64,000 bases of DNA from Flavobacterium sp. AG291 (GTDB taxonomy: Bacteria > Bacteroidota > Bacteroidia > Flavobacteriales > Flavobacteriaceae): NCBI RefSeq assembly GCF_003350375.1, contig NZ_QQAR01000017.1, positions 1-64,000 of the forward strand. The letters run 5' to 3'. Positions 45,711 to 56,065 of this stretch are shown here, in pieces. Each line of letters starts with the position of its first letter. The first letter of the stretch is position 1. The notes under the pieces were generated by a model. That model saw nothing but the letters and a program-made list of their open reading frames with translations, searched no databases and was not told the origin of the DNA. The translations under genes were made by a program, and so were the position numbers.

Positions 45711-46802
45711 CTATTTTTTAATTTCTGAATATGGCTTTTTATACACCTTCATAAGTTCTGAAGCAACGAATTTCTTCTCATTGATGCCATCCCATTCTTT
45801 AATCTTGTTACCATTCCACAAGTAAACAATTCCAGGGGTGTCTTTGCTGTTGCCTAGCACTTTCCAAAAAGAAATGATATCAATTACCTTATATGGATAT
45901 TGTGCTCCGGCAAATTTAAAGAAATCAGGAATTTTCTCAGCTTCCTCATCCATAAAGATAATTTGTACTTCTGGGAAGTCTTTATTTTTAGCTTTCATTT
46001 CTGTCAGTTGTTTTGCTGTATCCATACAGTGCTCACAACCCGGTGCAAATAATGCAACAATTTTTTTACCCTTATCTACATTCGAAAAATACGGTGCATA
46101 GCCTGATTTCGCCGGTTTAGGCTCATCAATAACAGTAACTTCTTTAATACCTTTTTCAGCTTCTTTTGTAGCAGGTACTACAGCTTCATCAGGAGTCAGA
46201 GAAATTGTGTCTGTTGGAGTTTCTTCAGTAGATTCTGTTACTTCAATTGCTTCAGTACTTGGCTCAATAGCAATGTTTTGTACGGGTTTTATAGGTGCCA
46301 CCATAAATATTCCTAAAATACATGCTAATGTAACTGTTGTTAGCACCCAGAAATTATTTCGGTCTGAAACTGCAGGTAACAGTTTGTATAACCAAACCAA
46401 TAGTCCTACAGCGACTATGTTTTTAATAATAGCTTCAACAGGTGTCATTGGAAGAAGTTCACCAAAACAACCACAGTTGCCTGCATTACCGCTACTTAAG
46501 GTCTCAATGGTCAGGTGTGTTATGAAGACCAATAAAAGGGCTATGGTAGCCGGAATTACAAAGCGTTTCAGCCAGTGTGGCTGAAGCAGTAAAAGCCCTA
46601 AAGCCAATTCAATACCTATAAGTGTTCTTGAGAATAGAGGAGCGAAACCTTCAGAGAATCCCATCGTGTACAATTGCTTTACCTCAAATGTAGAGATTGC
46701 AAAATAGGGGGAGGGGTACATTTTGGCTACAGCCGAAATGATGAATAAAAAGGCTACAACAATACGTATTGTTATGGGAATATATTTTTTTAAATTGTCC
46801 AT
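45711..46802 (-). CDS. DoxX/MauE-like membrane protein fused to a thioredoxin-like domain (BT_3928-like)
   Basis: A 363-residue fusion. Residues 1-165 form a DoxX/MauE-like bundle of about five helices with a paired-Cys motif NCGC (109-112). A Thr/Glu/Pro-rich linker follows (175-235), then a thioredoxin-like domain with CEHC (256-259) and a family-like DxxxxP strand. MauE-type proteins move or form disulfides, so the protein probably relays electrons between the membrane and periplasmic thiols. It is 58 bases downstream of DUF1599 on the same strand, with its own -7-like box TAAATTTG (46820-46827). Confidence 0.82.
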   Translation of the reverse strand: MDNLKKYIPITIRIVVAFLFIISAVAKMYPSPYFAISTFEVKQLYTMGFSEGFAPLFSRTLIGIELALGLLLLQPHWLKRFVIPATIALLLVFITHLTIETLSSGNAGNCGCFGELLPMTPVEAIIKNIVAVGLLVWLYKLLPAVSDRNNFWVLTTVTLACILGIFMVAPIKPVQNIAIEPSTEAIEVTESTEETPTDTISLTPDEAVVPATKEAEKGIKEVTVIDEPKPAKSGYAPYFSNVDKGKKIVALFAPGCEHCMDTAKQLTEMKAKNKDFPEVQIIFMDEEAEKIPDFFKFAGAQYPYKVIDIISFWKVLGNSKDTPGIVYLWNGNKIKEWDGINEKKFVASELMKVYKKPYSEIKK

Positions 46803-46860
46803 TGGTAAGAGTTTTTTCTCAAATTTAAGGCTTATGCGAGTTCAATTTGTTAATGACTTG

Positions 46861-47403
46861 TTATTGACCGAATTTCATCAATATCAAAGCAAAAACAGCA
46901 TAGTTTATCATATCCTGGTAATTGGCGTCAATGCCTTCAGATACAATCGTCTTACCTTTATTATCTTCGATTTGTTTTACACGAAGTATCTTTTGCAGGA
47001 TAAGATCAGTTAGTGAGCTCACACGCATATCTCTCCATGCTTCACCATAGTCATGGTTTTTAGCTTCCATAAGGGTTTTGGTAAGTCCCAGTTTTTCGTC
47101 ATACAGTTTTGTTGCTTCTTCAACATCAAGATCCGGCTGATCGGCAACACCTCTTTCAAGACTAATAAGGGCCATGATAGAGTAGTTGATGATACCTATG
47201 AATTCTCCCGTTTCATCTTCATCTACTTTACGTACTTCATTTTCCTGTAGACTGCGTATGCGTTGTGCTTTTATGAATATCTGGTCGGTAAGCGATGGCA
47301 GACGTAGTATGCGCCATGCACTTCCGTAATCTTTCATTTTGTTGATGTATAGTTGTCTGCAGATTGCAATTACCTTGTCGTATTCCTGGGAAGTATTACT
47401 CAT
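46861..47403 (-). CDS. DUF1599 protein with two internal repeats
   Basis: A 180-residue protein made of two similar halves: KMKDYGSAWRILRLPSLTDQ and NHDYGEAWRDMRVSSLTDLI, each followed by a helix with (Q/K)RIRSL/RVKQIED and an INYS/INYA helix. This is the DUF1599 (nucleotide modification-associated domain 1-like) pattern. Function is unknown. It is divergent from folP and its promoter region contains a GGGGG-rich repeat. Confidence 0.8.
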   Translation of the reverse strand: MSNTSQEYDKVIAICRQLYINKMKDYGSAWRILRLPSLTDQIFIKAQRIRSLQENEVRKVDEDETGEFIGIINYSIMALISLERGVADQPDLDVEEATKLYDEKLGLTKTLMEAKNHDYGEAWRDMRVSSLTDLILQKILRVKQIEDNKGKTIVSEGIDANYQDMINYAVFALILMKFGQ

Positions 47404-47411
47404 TTAAGTAG

Positions 47412-47419
47412 TATCTTTG
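47412..47419 (+). promoter_or_regulatory. -7 promoter element of folP
   Basis: TATCTTTG fits TAnnTTTG, with about 69 bases to the folP ATG. No TTG is seen at the proper distance. It is interleaved with the divergent DUF1599 promoter. Confidence 0.45.
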
Positions 47420-47434
47420 TATGTGAAATTTTTT

Positions 47435-47470
47435 CAAATGTAATAAAAAAGCCCCCTAAAGGCAAGGGCT
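47435..47470 (-). promoter_or_regulatory. DUF1599 promoter carried by a GGGGG-rich repeat
   Basis: On the minus strand, TTG (47463-47465), 20 bases, then TACATTTG (47435-47442). The TTG and spacer lie in the sequence AGCCCTTGCCTTTAGGGGGC, a relative of the repeat before priA, where TTG-N20-TATATTTG has the same layout. Confidence 0.6.
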
Positions 47471-47487
47471 ATTTAAAAATAGAAGCT

Positions 47488-48312
47488 ATGTTCATTAACT
47501 GTAAAGGCAGGCTTGTCGATTTATCACAACCCAAAGTAATGGGTATTCTTAACTGCACTCCCGATTCTTTTTTTGATGGTGGAAATTATAATAATGACAG
47601 CAAATTTTTAAATCAGGCCGAAAAGCTACTTGCCGATGGTGCTGATTTTATTGATATAGGTGCTTATTCTTCGAAACCCAATGCTGAATTCGTTTCGGAA
47701 GAGGAAGAGATAGCCCGAATGATTCCGGCAGTAGAGTTGGTAATTAAGCATTTTCCCGATACGCTTATCTCTGTTGATACTTTCCGTGGAGCTGTAGCTA
47801 AAGCTGCAGTAGAAAGCGGTGCAGCCATTGTAAATGATATTGCGGCAGGAATGCTGGATGATAAGATGCTGGAAACTCTAGGTCAGCTAAAAGTGCCTTA
47901 TATCATGATGCATATGCGTGGTAACCCACAAACAATGGTGAAGCTGACACAGTATGATGATATAGTGGGAGAGATGCTGTTGTATTTTTCCGAAAGAATT
48001 GATGCAGCCCGTAAACATGGCATAGACGATATCATTATCGATCCCGGGTTTGGTTTTGCTAAAACATTGGAACAAAACTACGAAGTACTCAATAAAATGG
48101 AGCTTTTCAATATGACAGAGTTGCCTGTTTTAGCAGGTATATCGCGAAAATCCATGATTTATAAACTACTGGATGTAGCCCCTCAGGAGGCACTTAATGG
48201 TACGACTGTTCTTAATACCATTGCTTTACAAAAAGGAGCTAAAATACTAAGGGTTCATGATGTTAAAGAAGCACTAGAAACTGTAAAAATTGTTAATATG
48301 CTGATGCGTTGA
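47488..48312 (+). CDS. folP: Dihydropteroate synthase
   Basis: A 274-residue TIM barrel that condenses pterin pyrophosphate with p-aminobenzoate in folate synthesis, the target of sulfonamides. From the ATG at 47488 the motifs are VMGILNCTPDSFFDGG, ADFIDIGAYSSKP, ISVDTFRGAVAKAA, IVNDIAAG, YIMMHMRGNP, IIDPGFGFAKT and ILRVHDVKEA. The frame is open 45 codons further upstream, but that part overlaps the divergent DUF1599 gene and is not conserved in type. Confidence 0.95.
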   Translation: MFINCKGRLVDLSQPKVMGILNCTPDSFFDGGNYNNDSKFLNQAEKLLADGADFIDIGAYSSKPNAEFVSEEEEIARMIPAVELVIKHFPDTLISVDTFRGAVAKAAVESGAAIVNDIAAGMLDDKMLETLGQLKVPYIMMHMRGNPQTMVKLTQYDDIVGEMLLYFSERIDAARKHGIDDIIIDPGFGFAKTLEQNYEVLNKMELFNMTELPVLAGISRKSMIYKLLDVAPQEALNGTTVLNTIALQKGAKILRVHDVKEALETVKIVNMLMR

Positions 48313-48367
48313 TTTATTTATTCTTCTTGAATTTCAAATCAACAAATAACCAAATCCACAAATCAGT

Positions 48368-48841
48368 TTACTGGTGGTGATAAGGTTCGTTTCTTAATAT
48401 TGTAAACGCCCTGTATACTTGCTCTATAAAGAATAAACGCACCATTTGATGAGAGAATGTCATTGCCGAAAGTGATATTTTTCCCTGCGCTTTGCTGTAT
48501 ACTTCCGCACTAAATCCATAAGGTCCGCCGATAACAAACACGAGCGTCTTGATACCTGAGTTCATTTTCTTTTGCAACTCTTCCGAAAACCCAACACTAC
48601 TGAAGTTTTTTCCATTTTCATCTAGTAATATCAACTGATCAGTTGGAGAGAGCTTGGATAGTATCAGCTCACCTTCTTTTTCCTTTTGTTGCGCTTCACT
48701 AAGATTTTTTACGTTCTTGATATCAGGAATTATTTCCAGTTCAAATTTCACGTAAAAAGAAAGACGCTTAGTATAATCGTCAATTAATTGCTGAAGCGCT
48801 TTGTTGTCGGTTTTGCCTATGGCAAGGAGTTTAATGTTCAT
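48368..48841 (-). CDS. rlmH: 23S rRNA pseudouridine(1915) N3-methyltransferase
   Basis: A 157-residue SPOUT-class methyltransferase that modifies 23S rRNA helix 69. The motifs are MNIKLLAIGKTDN at the start, LLDENGKNFSS, the knot loop VFVIGGPYGFS and the C-terminal LSAMTFSHQMVRLFFIEQVYRA written as LSAMTFSHQM and RLFFIEQVYRA, ending PYHHQ. It follows the SGNH-like gene by 46 bases on the minus strand. Confidence 0.95.
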   Translation of the reverse strand: MNIKLLAIGKTDNKALQQLIDDYTKRLSFYVKFELEIIPDIKNVKNLSEAQQKEKEGELILSKLSPTDQLILLDENGKNFSSVGFSEELQKKMNSGIKTLVFVIGGPYGFSAEVYSKAQGKISLSAMTFSHQMVRLFFIEQVYRAFTILRNEPYHHQ

Positions 48842-48887
48842 TTTCTCTATTGCAAAGCTGCAAAGGTAAAGAGTTTTGATATAAAAC

Positions 48888-49895
48888 TTACTGTGTGTAA
48901 ATTTCCTTCATGATTTTTTTAGCAACCTGTGGCCTGTAGTGTGACGATTCGTAATAATTTCTGTAATCATTAGTAATGTCATTAATTCCTGAAAAATCAT
49001 AAACAGTTTCTTTTCCAAATAACTTTATCAGATATGCTATGTCATCTTCATTGAGTTTCTTTTGGTCATAAAGAGGGTTGATTATGATCTTATAATTTGT
49101 GCCTTGTTTCTTAAATATCGTGGCTATAGTATTAAGTAGTTCTTTTTGTCTTTCTTTAATTACCTGAGGAGCATAATTTTGAACTGTATCTCTCTTATAA
49201 AACACTTTCATGCGCTCGGGTGTATAGAATTTACCTTCTTCAATTTCTTTGTCTACAATTGTATAACGCATTTCGTTAGTGCGTTTGTCATATAAGAAAT
49301 GCTCTTCATCCAGAGTAGCTTTAGTCATGTAAGGTTTAATTTTTCCTGTTATTGTGTATTCAATGTATCCCGGGAAGAATTTATAGTTATAAAAAGTTTT
49401 TAAGAACTGTAGATGAAAATTAGCGGTATTCTCATAGGAAGTTAATTGAGGAGAGATAACAAAAAGGTGCCCGTCAAGGCTTTCGGCTCTATTTAATATC
49501 ATGTGATCCACAATTAACAAGACATTATTTAACTTTTCTCCTTTTGAATCAATGTATTCTATCTTTTTACAAATGCCATATATAGTTTCGGCAGAAGCAT
49601 CAAAATGATAAGCTTTGCTCTCTACCGGTATATATTTTTTCCATTCATCAATGCCATAAATTATAGAGCGCGAGTTTCCGAATATAAAAGAATCGTAATG
49701 CTCCGTCTTATACTGGTTTTCATATGTAGTAGTGCTTACGTAATCCTTATTTAGAGGAAAACTGATTTTTTTTTCAGAGTCATAAAAGCTATCATAATGC
49801 CATATTACTTTAAACGGATCCTTCCAAACATAAAAAAGCAGCACAACCAATAAAGGAGTGATAAATTTGAGAAATAAGATTAATAGCTTTTTCAT
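48888..49895 (-). CDS. SGNH-like membrane-anchored protein, MBOAT partner
   Basis: A 335-residue protein from the ATG at 49895 (MKKLLILFLKF), with one N-terminal membrane helix and a periplasmic domain. SFIFGNSRS carries a GNS nucleophile motif typical of DltD/AlgX/PatB-type SGNH proteins, and the late YESSHYRPQVA carries a catalytic His candidate. The gene starts 2 bases after the MBOAT stop. Together they resemble DltB/DltD or AlgI/AlgX-like pairs that move an acyl (often acetyl) group across the membrane to a surface polymer. The frame is open upstream but overlaps the MBOAT gene. Confidence 0.72.
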   Translation of the reverse strand: MKKLLILFLKFITPLLVVLLFYVWKDPFKVIWHYDSFYDSEKKISFPLNKDYVSTTTYENQYKTEHYDSFIFGNSRSIIYGIDEWKKYIPVESKAYHFDASAETIYGICKKIEYIDSKGEKLNNVLLIVDHMILNRAESLDGHLFVISPQLTSYENTANFHLQFLKTFYNYKFFPGYIEYTITGKIKPYMTKATLDEEHFLYDKRTNEMRYTIVDKEIEEGKFYTPERMKVFYKRDTVQNYAPQVIKERQKELLNTIATIFKKQGTNYKIIINPLYDQKKLNEDDIAYLIKLFGKETVYDFSGINDITNDYRNYYESSHYRPQVAKKIMKEIYTQ

Positions 49896-49897
49896 GA

Positions 49898-51346
49898 TTA
49901 AAACTGAAAATATATGAATTGTTGTTCTTTGCCGCCATATAAAACGATTGCAGCAATAAGGACATAATAAAATGTCCATCGGGCCGGACGTTTCCAGTTA
50001 AGTCCAAAAGTTTTAAGAGCATGAGGTTGTTCCCTGCCAATCCATTCAATAAACAGGAAAACCAGTGTTACACCAATCAAAAGCATGGCGATCTTTTTTT
50101 CTTCAAAATCAGGCGCCAGGAAAAGAGAGCTGGAAAACAATTTTCCGATGTAGCTAAAGGCATGCGTTATGTTTTCCGACCTGAAAAATATTCTTGAAAA
50201 GGCTGTTAAACCAAAAGTAATCACAATACCTGAGAACTCTCGGAAAGTAGGCATTAATTTGCCTTTGGCAACTATTTCAATATTCTTTCTATGTGTGTTT
50301 GTTAAGATGAGCGGTAAAAAGTATATAGCATTGATCGTTCCCCAGGCTATAAATGTCCAGTTGGCTCCATGCCAAAAACCACTCAGAATGAAAACGATAA
50401 AAATATTTCGTATCATTTTAGGAGTATTGGTTTTGCTACCACCAAGCGGAATATAAACATAGTCCCTTAACCAGCTGGATAATGAAATATGCCATCTCCT
50501 GTAAAATTCTGCGATGTCCCGGGAGAAATATGGATAAGCAAAATTGCGTAACAGATCTACTCCAAAAAGACGCGCTGTACCAATTGCAATATCCGAATAG
50601 CCTGAAAAATCGCCATACATCTGGAATGTAAAGAATAATGCTCCAAAAGCAAGACTGCTGCCATTCAGTTCGTCAGAATTATTAAATATCTGATTGGCAT
50701 ACTGAGCGCACTGATCGGCGATTACAATTTTTTTGAATAGCCCCCAGAGTATCTGACGGAGGCCATCTTTCATGTTATCCAGATTAAAAACGCGTTCGCG
50801 TTTTAGCTGAGGCAATAGGTGTGTGGCCCGTTCAATAGGTCCTGCTACCAGCAAAGGGAAGAAGCTCACGAAGAGCGCATAGTCTATAAAGTTTTTTTCT
50901 GCGGTAATTCTGCCTTTGTATATGTCTATAACATAGGATAATCCGTGAAAAGTATAAAATGAAATACCTACAGGCAAAATAATATTTAGAGTGGTGGTAT
51001 GAACCGTTAGTCCAAAGTTGGCAACTGCCTGTGCAAAGCTTTCGACAAAAAAGTTATAATATTTAAAAACTCCAAGGAATCCCAGGTTTATGAGGATGCT
51101 GAGCCAAAACCAGAATTTTTTATTTTTCTGGCTTTTGCAGTTTTCCATTTTCAATCCTGTGAAGTAATCTAATAGTGTAGAAAACATCAGTAGAAAAAGA
51201 AAACGCCAATCCCAGCACGCATAAAAAAAGTAGCTGGCTACAAAAAGAAGTATATTTTGATATCGAAGATTTTTAGGACCTATCCACCAATAGAGTAAAA
51301 AAACTAATGGCAGGAAAACAGCAAATTGTATGGAGTTAAAGAGCAT
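49898..51346 (-). CDS. MBOAT-family membrane O-acyltransferase
   Basis: A 482-residue protein with about 11 helices. The catalytic His lies in LSGFWHGANWTFIAWG, and GISFYTFHGLSYVIDIY, YGDFSGYSDIAIGTARLFG and FYRRWHISLSSWLRDYVYIP are the conserved AlgI/DltB/PatA motifs. It should pass an acyl group from the cytosol to the periplasm. It lies 23 bases downstream of ligA and 2 bases upstream of its SGNH partner, so the operon runs ligA - MBOAT - SGNH - rlmH. Confidence 0.92.
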   Translation of the reverse strand: MLFNSIQFAVFLPLVFLLYWWIGPKNLRYQNILLFVASYFFYACWDWRFLFLLMFSTLLDYFTGLKMENCKSQKNKKFWFWLSILINLGFLGVFKYYNFFVESFAQAVANFGLTVHTTTLNIILPVGISFYTFHGLSYVIDIYKGRITAEKNFIDYALFVSFFPLLVAGPIERATHLLPQLKRERVFNLDNMKDGLRQILWGLFKKIVIADQCAQYANQIFNNSDELNGSSLAFGALFFTFQMYGDFSGYSDIAIGTARLFGVDLLRNFAYPYFSRDIAEFYRRWHISLSSWLRDYVYIPLGGSKTNTPKMIRNIFIVFILSGFWHGANWTFIAWGTINAIYFLPLILTNTHRKNIEIVAKGKLMPTFREFSGIVITFGLTAFSRIFFRSENITHAFSYIGKLFSSSLFLAPDFEEKKIAMLLIGVTLVFLFIEWIGREQPHALKTFGLNWKRPARWTFYYVLIAAIVLYGGKEQQFIYFQF

Positions 51347-51369
51347 TTCTTTTAAAGTTTCTGAGGGGC

Positions 51370-53376
<2,007 letters not shown>

Positions 53377-53450
53377 TCAAATGTTTGTTTGCCCTGCTAA
53401 TTTAACCAACTTTCCGAAAATCACTAGTATTATAAATGATGAATTTAAAT

Positions 53451-53475
53451 AAAAAATCGCCCTAAGGCGATTTTT
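53451..53475 (-). terminator. Terminator after DUF6495
   Basis: Read leftward, AAAATCGCC / GGCGATTTT with a 4-base loop is followed by TTTAT. Confidence 0.8.
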
Positions 53476-53941
53476 AAAACATATCTTCTATCTGTCCGTA
53501 CAGTACACCATCACTCAGTATGGCGCCCTGTTCTATCAGACTGAATATTTCGGCTTTTCGGTCTTCGCCAAAGGCTTTTTTACCACGTGTAAGATGTACT
53601 TCGTCTGAGAAAATATTCTCGTTAAGCCATATCAGTCCGCTTTCGGTCATAAAGTCGGCAGGAGTGTTGTGTGCATGTATAACGATGCTTTCCATTCCTT
53701 CCTGATCAAGTTTAAAAAGAAAGATATGGTTTTTGGAATAATGCTCCAGCCATTCTGCTTTTTCCAGAACGCTGTCCCATATCATATCTGAAAAAACATC
53801 GATTTCCTGTTCGGCTACTTCGGCCTTTTCTTCTTTCAGTTTGTCCCATTCTGCTTTATCGATCTGCTGCGAGGCCAGAAAACGTACAAATTCAGGGTGA
53901 AGTTCTTCCAGTTGTTGTTTGGTAAGTCTTGCGTATTTCAT
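53474..53941 (-). CDS. DUF6495 family protein
   Basis: A 155-residue cytosolic protein, MKYARLTKQQLEELHPEFVRF at the start, then an acidic helical middle and a beta-rich second half (IFLFKLDQEGMESIVIHA, GVLYGQIEDMF). It resembles the Bacteroidota-specific family DUF6495, unknown function, often found near ligA and ribosomal protein genes. It has its own terminator. Confidence 0.75.
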   Translation of the reverse strand: MKYARLTKQQLEELHPEFVRFLASQQIDKAEWDKLKEEKAEVAEQEIDVFSDMIWDSVLEKAEWLEHYSKNHIFLFKLDQEGMESIVIHAHNTPADFMTESGLIWLNENIFSDEVHLTRGKKAFGEDRKAEIFSLIEQGAILSDGVLYGQIEDMF

Positions 53942-54009
53942 AGTGTAAGTTGCAAATTTTCAAAGCGGCAAAGTTACAAAGTTCATTGTGGCTTTGAAAT
54001 GTGTGTAAA

Positions 54010-54036
54010 TAAAAAAGCCTCCCAAAAGGAAGGCTT
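54010..54036 (-). terminator. Terminator of the rpsF operon
   Basis: Read leftward, AAGCCTTCC / GGAGGCTT is followed by six T. Confidence 0.82.
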
Positions 54037-54054
54037 TTCATATAATTCTGAAAA

Positions 54055-54501
54055 TTACTGTTGTGCTTCAGCAACGATTTCGTAAGCAAGCTCAACGATA
54101 ACATCACGGTGAAGTCTTACGTTAGCAGTATATTTACCTGTACGTTTAACGATTCCGCTAGTGATGTATTTTTTCTCGATTGGCTGACCAGCTTTCTCAA
54201 GAGCTTCAGCGATATCAGCATTGGTTACAGAACCAAATAGTTTCTCGCCACCTGCTTTAGCAGTAATTTTTATTTCAAGGGCTTTAAGAGCTTCAGCAGT
54301 TTTCTTAGCGTCATCTACTAATTTTTGCTCTTTAAAAGCACGTTGTTTTAAGTTTTCAGCTAGTATTTTTTTAGCTGTTGGAGTTGCCATAGTAGCAAAT
54401 CCTTGAGGTATTAGGTAGTTACGGCCATATCCGGCTTTAACTGTAACTACATCGTCCTTAAATCCTAGATTTTGAACGTCTTGCTTAAGTATAAGTTCCA
54501 T
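54055..54501 (-). CDS. rplI: 50S ribosomal protein L9
   Basis: A 148-residue L9: N-terminal domain with LILKQDVQNLGFKDDVVTVK and YGRNYLIPQGFA, a long connecting helix, and a C-terminal 23S rRNA-binding domain (GSVTNADIAEAL). It is third in the rpsF-rpsR-rplI operon, 15 bases after rpsR. Confidence 0.97.
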   Translation of the reverse strand: MELILKQDVQNLGFKDDVVTVKAGYGRNYLIPQGFATMATPTAKKILAENLKQRAFKEQKLVDDAKKTAEALKALEIKITAKAGGEKLFGSVTNADIAEALEKAGQPIEKKYITSGIVKRTGKYTANVRLHRDVIVELAYEIVAEAQQ

Positions 54502-54516
54502 TACAATGACTAGTTT

Positions 54517-54813
54517 TTATTTTAATAAATCAGCCACATATGGCATTAATGCTAAATGACGTGCTCTTTTTACTGCTACAGAAACTTTTCTCTGGTATTT
54601 TAGAGAAGTACCTGTTAAACGACGAGGAAGGATTTTACCTTGCTCGTTAACGAATTTCAATAGGAAATCAGGATCTTTGTAATCAACATATTTGATTCCT
54701 GATTTTTTGAAACGACAATACTTTTTAGTTTTGTTTGTCTCTATGTTTAGAGGCGTAAGATATCTGATATCTCCGTCTTTTTTGCCTTTAGCTGATTGCT
54801 CTATTGTAGACAT
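54517..54813 (-). CDS. rpsR: 30S ribosomal protein S18
   Basis: A 98-residue S18 with the core motif [24 protein letters not shown]-like [19 protein letters not shown] and [11 protein letters not shown]. It follows rpsF by 2 bases. Confidence 0.97.
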   Translation of the reverse strand: MSTIEQSAKGKKDGDIRYLTPLNIETNKTKKYCRFKKSGIKYVDYKDPDFLLKFVNEQGKILPRRLTGTSLKYQRKVSVAVKRARHLALMPYVADLLK

Positions 54814-54815
54814 AA

Positions 54816-55157
54816 TTAGTTTGCTTTAGATTTTAGTTTTTCCCTTCTTCTTTCTGCCCAAGATACAGCGTGTTTGTCAAGAGCAACAGTTAAGAAACGC
54901 ATAACTCTCTCGTCACGACGGAACTCAGTTTCAAATCCGATTAGGATATCAGCCGGAGCTTCAAATTGGAAAAGCGTGTAGAATCCGCTTTTTTTGTTTT
55001 GGATTTCATAAGCCAGTTTTTTAAGGCCCCAATCCTCTTTTGATACCATTTTGGCTCCACGTGAAGTAAGGTAATCTTCAAACTTACTTACTGTTTCCTT
55101 TACCTGAGTTTCAGATAAAACGGGATTCAAAATGAAAACAGTTTCATAGTGATTCAT
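54816..55157 (-). CDS. rpsF: 30S ribosomal protein S6
   Basis: A 113-residue S6, [16 protein letters not shown] at the start and [18 protein letters not shown] as the core. It heads the rpsF-rpsR-rplI operon with a good promoter. No ssb gene lies in the operon, unlike many bacteria. Confidence 0.97.
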   Translation of the reverse strand: MNHYETVFILNPVLSETQVKETVSKFEDYLTSRGAKMVSKEDWGLKKLAYEIQNKKSGFYTLFQFEAPADILIGFETEFRRDERVMRFLTVALDKHAVSWAERRREKLKSKAN

Positions 55158-55191
55158 AATACAAAGTATTTATTTGTTATAAAATTGGGTG

Positions 55192-55221
55192 CAAAAATAG
55201 TAATTTATATTTAATGCGCAA
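55192..55221 (-). promoter_or_regulatory. Promoter of the rpsF operon, TTG-N19-TATTTTTG
   Basis: On the minus strand, TTG at 55219-55221 and TATTTTTG at 55192-55199, spaced by 19 bases. The start codon lies 35 bases further. Confidence 0.8.
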
Positions 55222-55240
55222 TCATAAAATTTGATTTTCC

Positions 55241-55274
55241 TTGTGTTAAAAAACGGTTTTTTTATTTATATTTG
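55241..55274 (+). promoter_or_regulatory. Promoter of the LytTR regulator, TTG-N23-TATATTTG
   Basis: TATATTTG at 55267-55274 is a perfect -7 box. TTG at 55241-55243 is 23 bases away, at the long end of the usual range. It is back-to-back with the rpsF promoter. Confidence 0.55.
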
Positions 55275-55330
55275 TATTCTTCCAGCCCAAAAAGAAAAAA
55301 TTTACTGAATATTCTAATTAATAAAAGCCA

Positions 55331-56023
55331 ATGAAACTAAACTGTGTTGTTGTCGATGATAGTACAATACATAGGATAACCATCGCTAAACTGGTTAATG
55401 AACACCCGGACCTTACTCTTGTGGGAGATTTTTCCAATGCGTCGGAAACCAGGAGCTGCATCCTTAATAAGAATGTAGACTTGCTTTTTCTTGATATAGA
55501 GATGCCGGTACAGAGTGGATTTGACCTGTTAGATGGCCTTAAGACAAGGCCCCAGATTATCTTTGTGTCTGCGAAATCAGATTATGCTTTAAAGGCTTTT
55601 GATTATGCAGCAGTTGATTATTTGCATAAGCCTATTACAAAAGACCGCTTTAATAAAGCTGTTCAAAAGGCTATTGAAGCTGCGCAACGCAAAAAAGAAA
55701 CGGTTGAAGATGATGGTGATTTTATCTTTATAAAAAGTAATCTTAAAAACTTTAAGATCTTCATATCAAAAATAAAATGGATTGAAGCTTTTGGTGACTA
55801 TGTAAAGTTAAACACTGAAGACGAAACCCATCTTGTATTGTCTACTATGAAATCTTTTGAAAGCGAATTGCCTTCAGAGAAATTTCTAAGAGTACATAAA
55901 TCGTTTATTATTAATATAGATAAGGTTGATCGTTTCAATAGTAAATTTGCTGAGATTGGTAATACTAAAATACCGCTTAGCCGAAATAAAAAAGAAGATT
56001 TGGCGAAAGCTCTGAATAAATAA
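55331..56023 (+). CDS. LytTR-family response regulator, orphan
   Basis: A 230-residue response regulator. The receiver domain (1-115) has the acidic pair in VVVDD, phosphoacceptor Asp55 in LLFLDIEMP, Ser in FVSAK and Lys in YLHKPI. The LytTR DNA-binding domain (about 130-230) has IFIKSNLKNFKIFI, WIEAFGDYVKL and FLRVHKSFIINIDKVDRF. No histidine kinase is adjacent. It is divergent from the rpsF operon. Confidence 0.93.
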   Translation: MKLNCVVVDDSTIHRITIAKLVNEHPDLTLVGDFSNASETRSCILNKNVDLLFLDIEMPVQSGFDLLDGLKTRPQIIFVSAKSDYALKAFDYAAVDYLHKPITKDRFNKAVQKAIEAAQRKKETVEDDGDFIFIKSNLKNFKIFISKIKWIEAFGDYVKLNTEDETHLVLSTMKSFESELPSEKFLRVHKSFIINIDKVDRFNSKFAEIGNTKIPLSRNKKEDLAKALNK

Positions 56024-56027
56024 AATA

Positions 56028-56058
56028 AAAACCGAAGCACTTAACTTCGGTTTTTTTT
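56028..56058. terminator. Bidirectional terminator between the LytTR gene and priA
   Basis: The 9- to 10-bp stem AAAACCGAAG / CTTCGGTTTT with an 8-base loop is flanked by A and T runs. Confidence 0.85.
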
Positions 56059-56065
56059 ATGTCTT

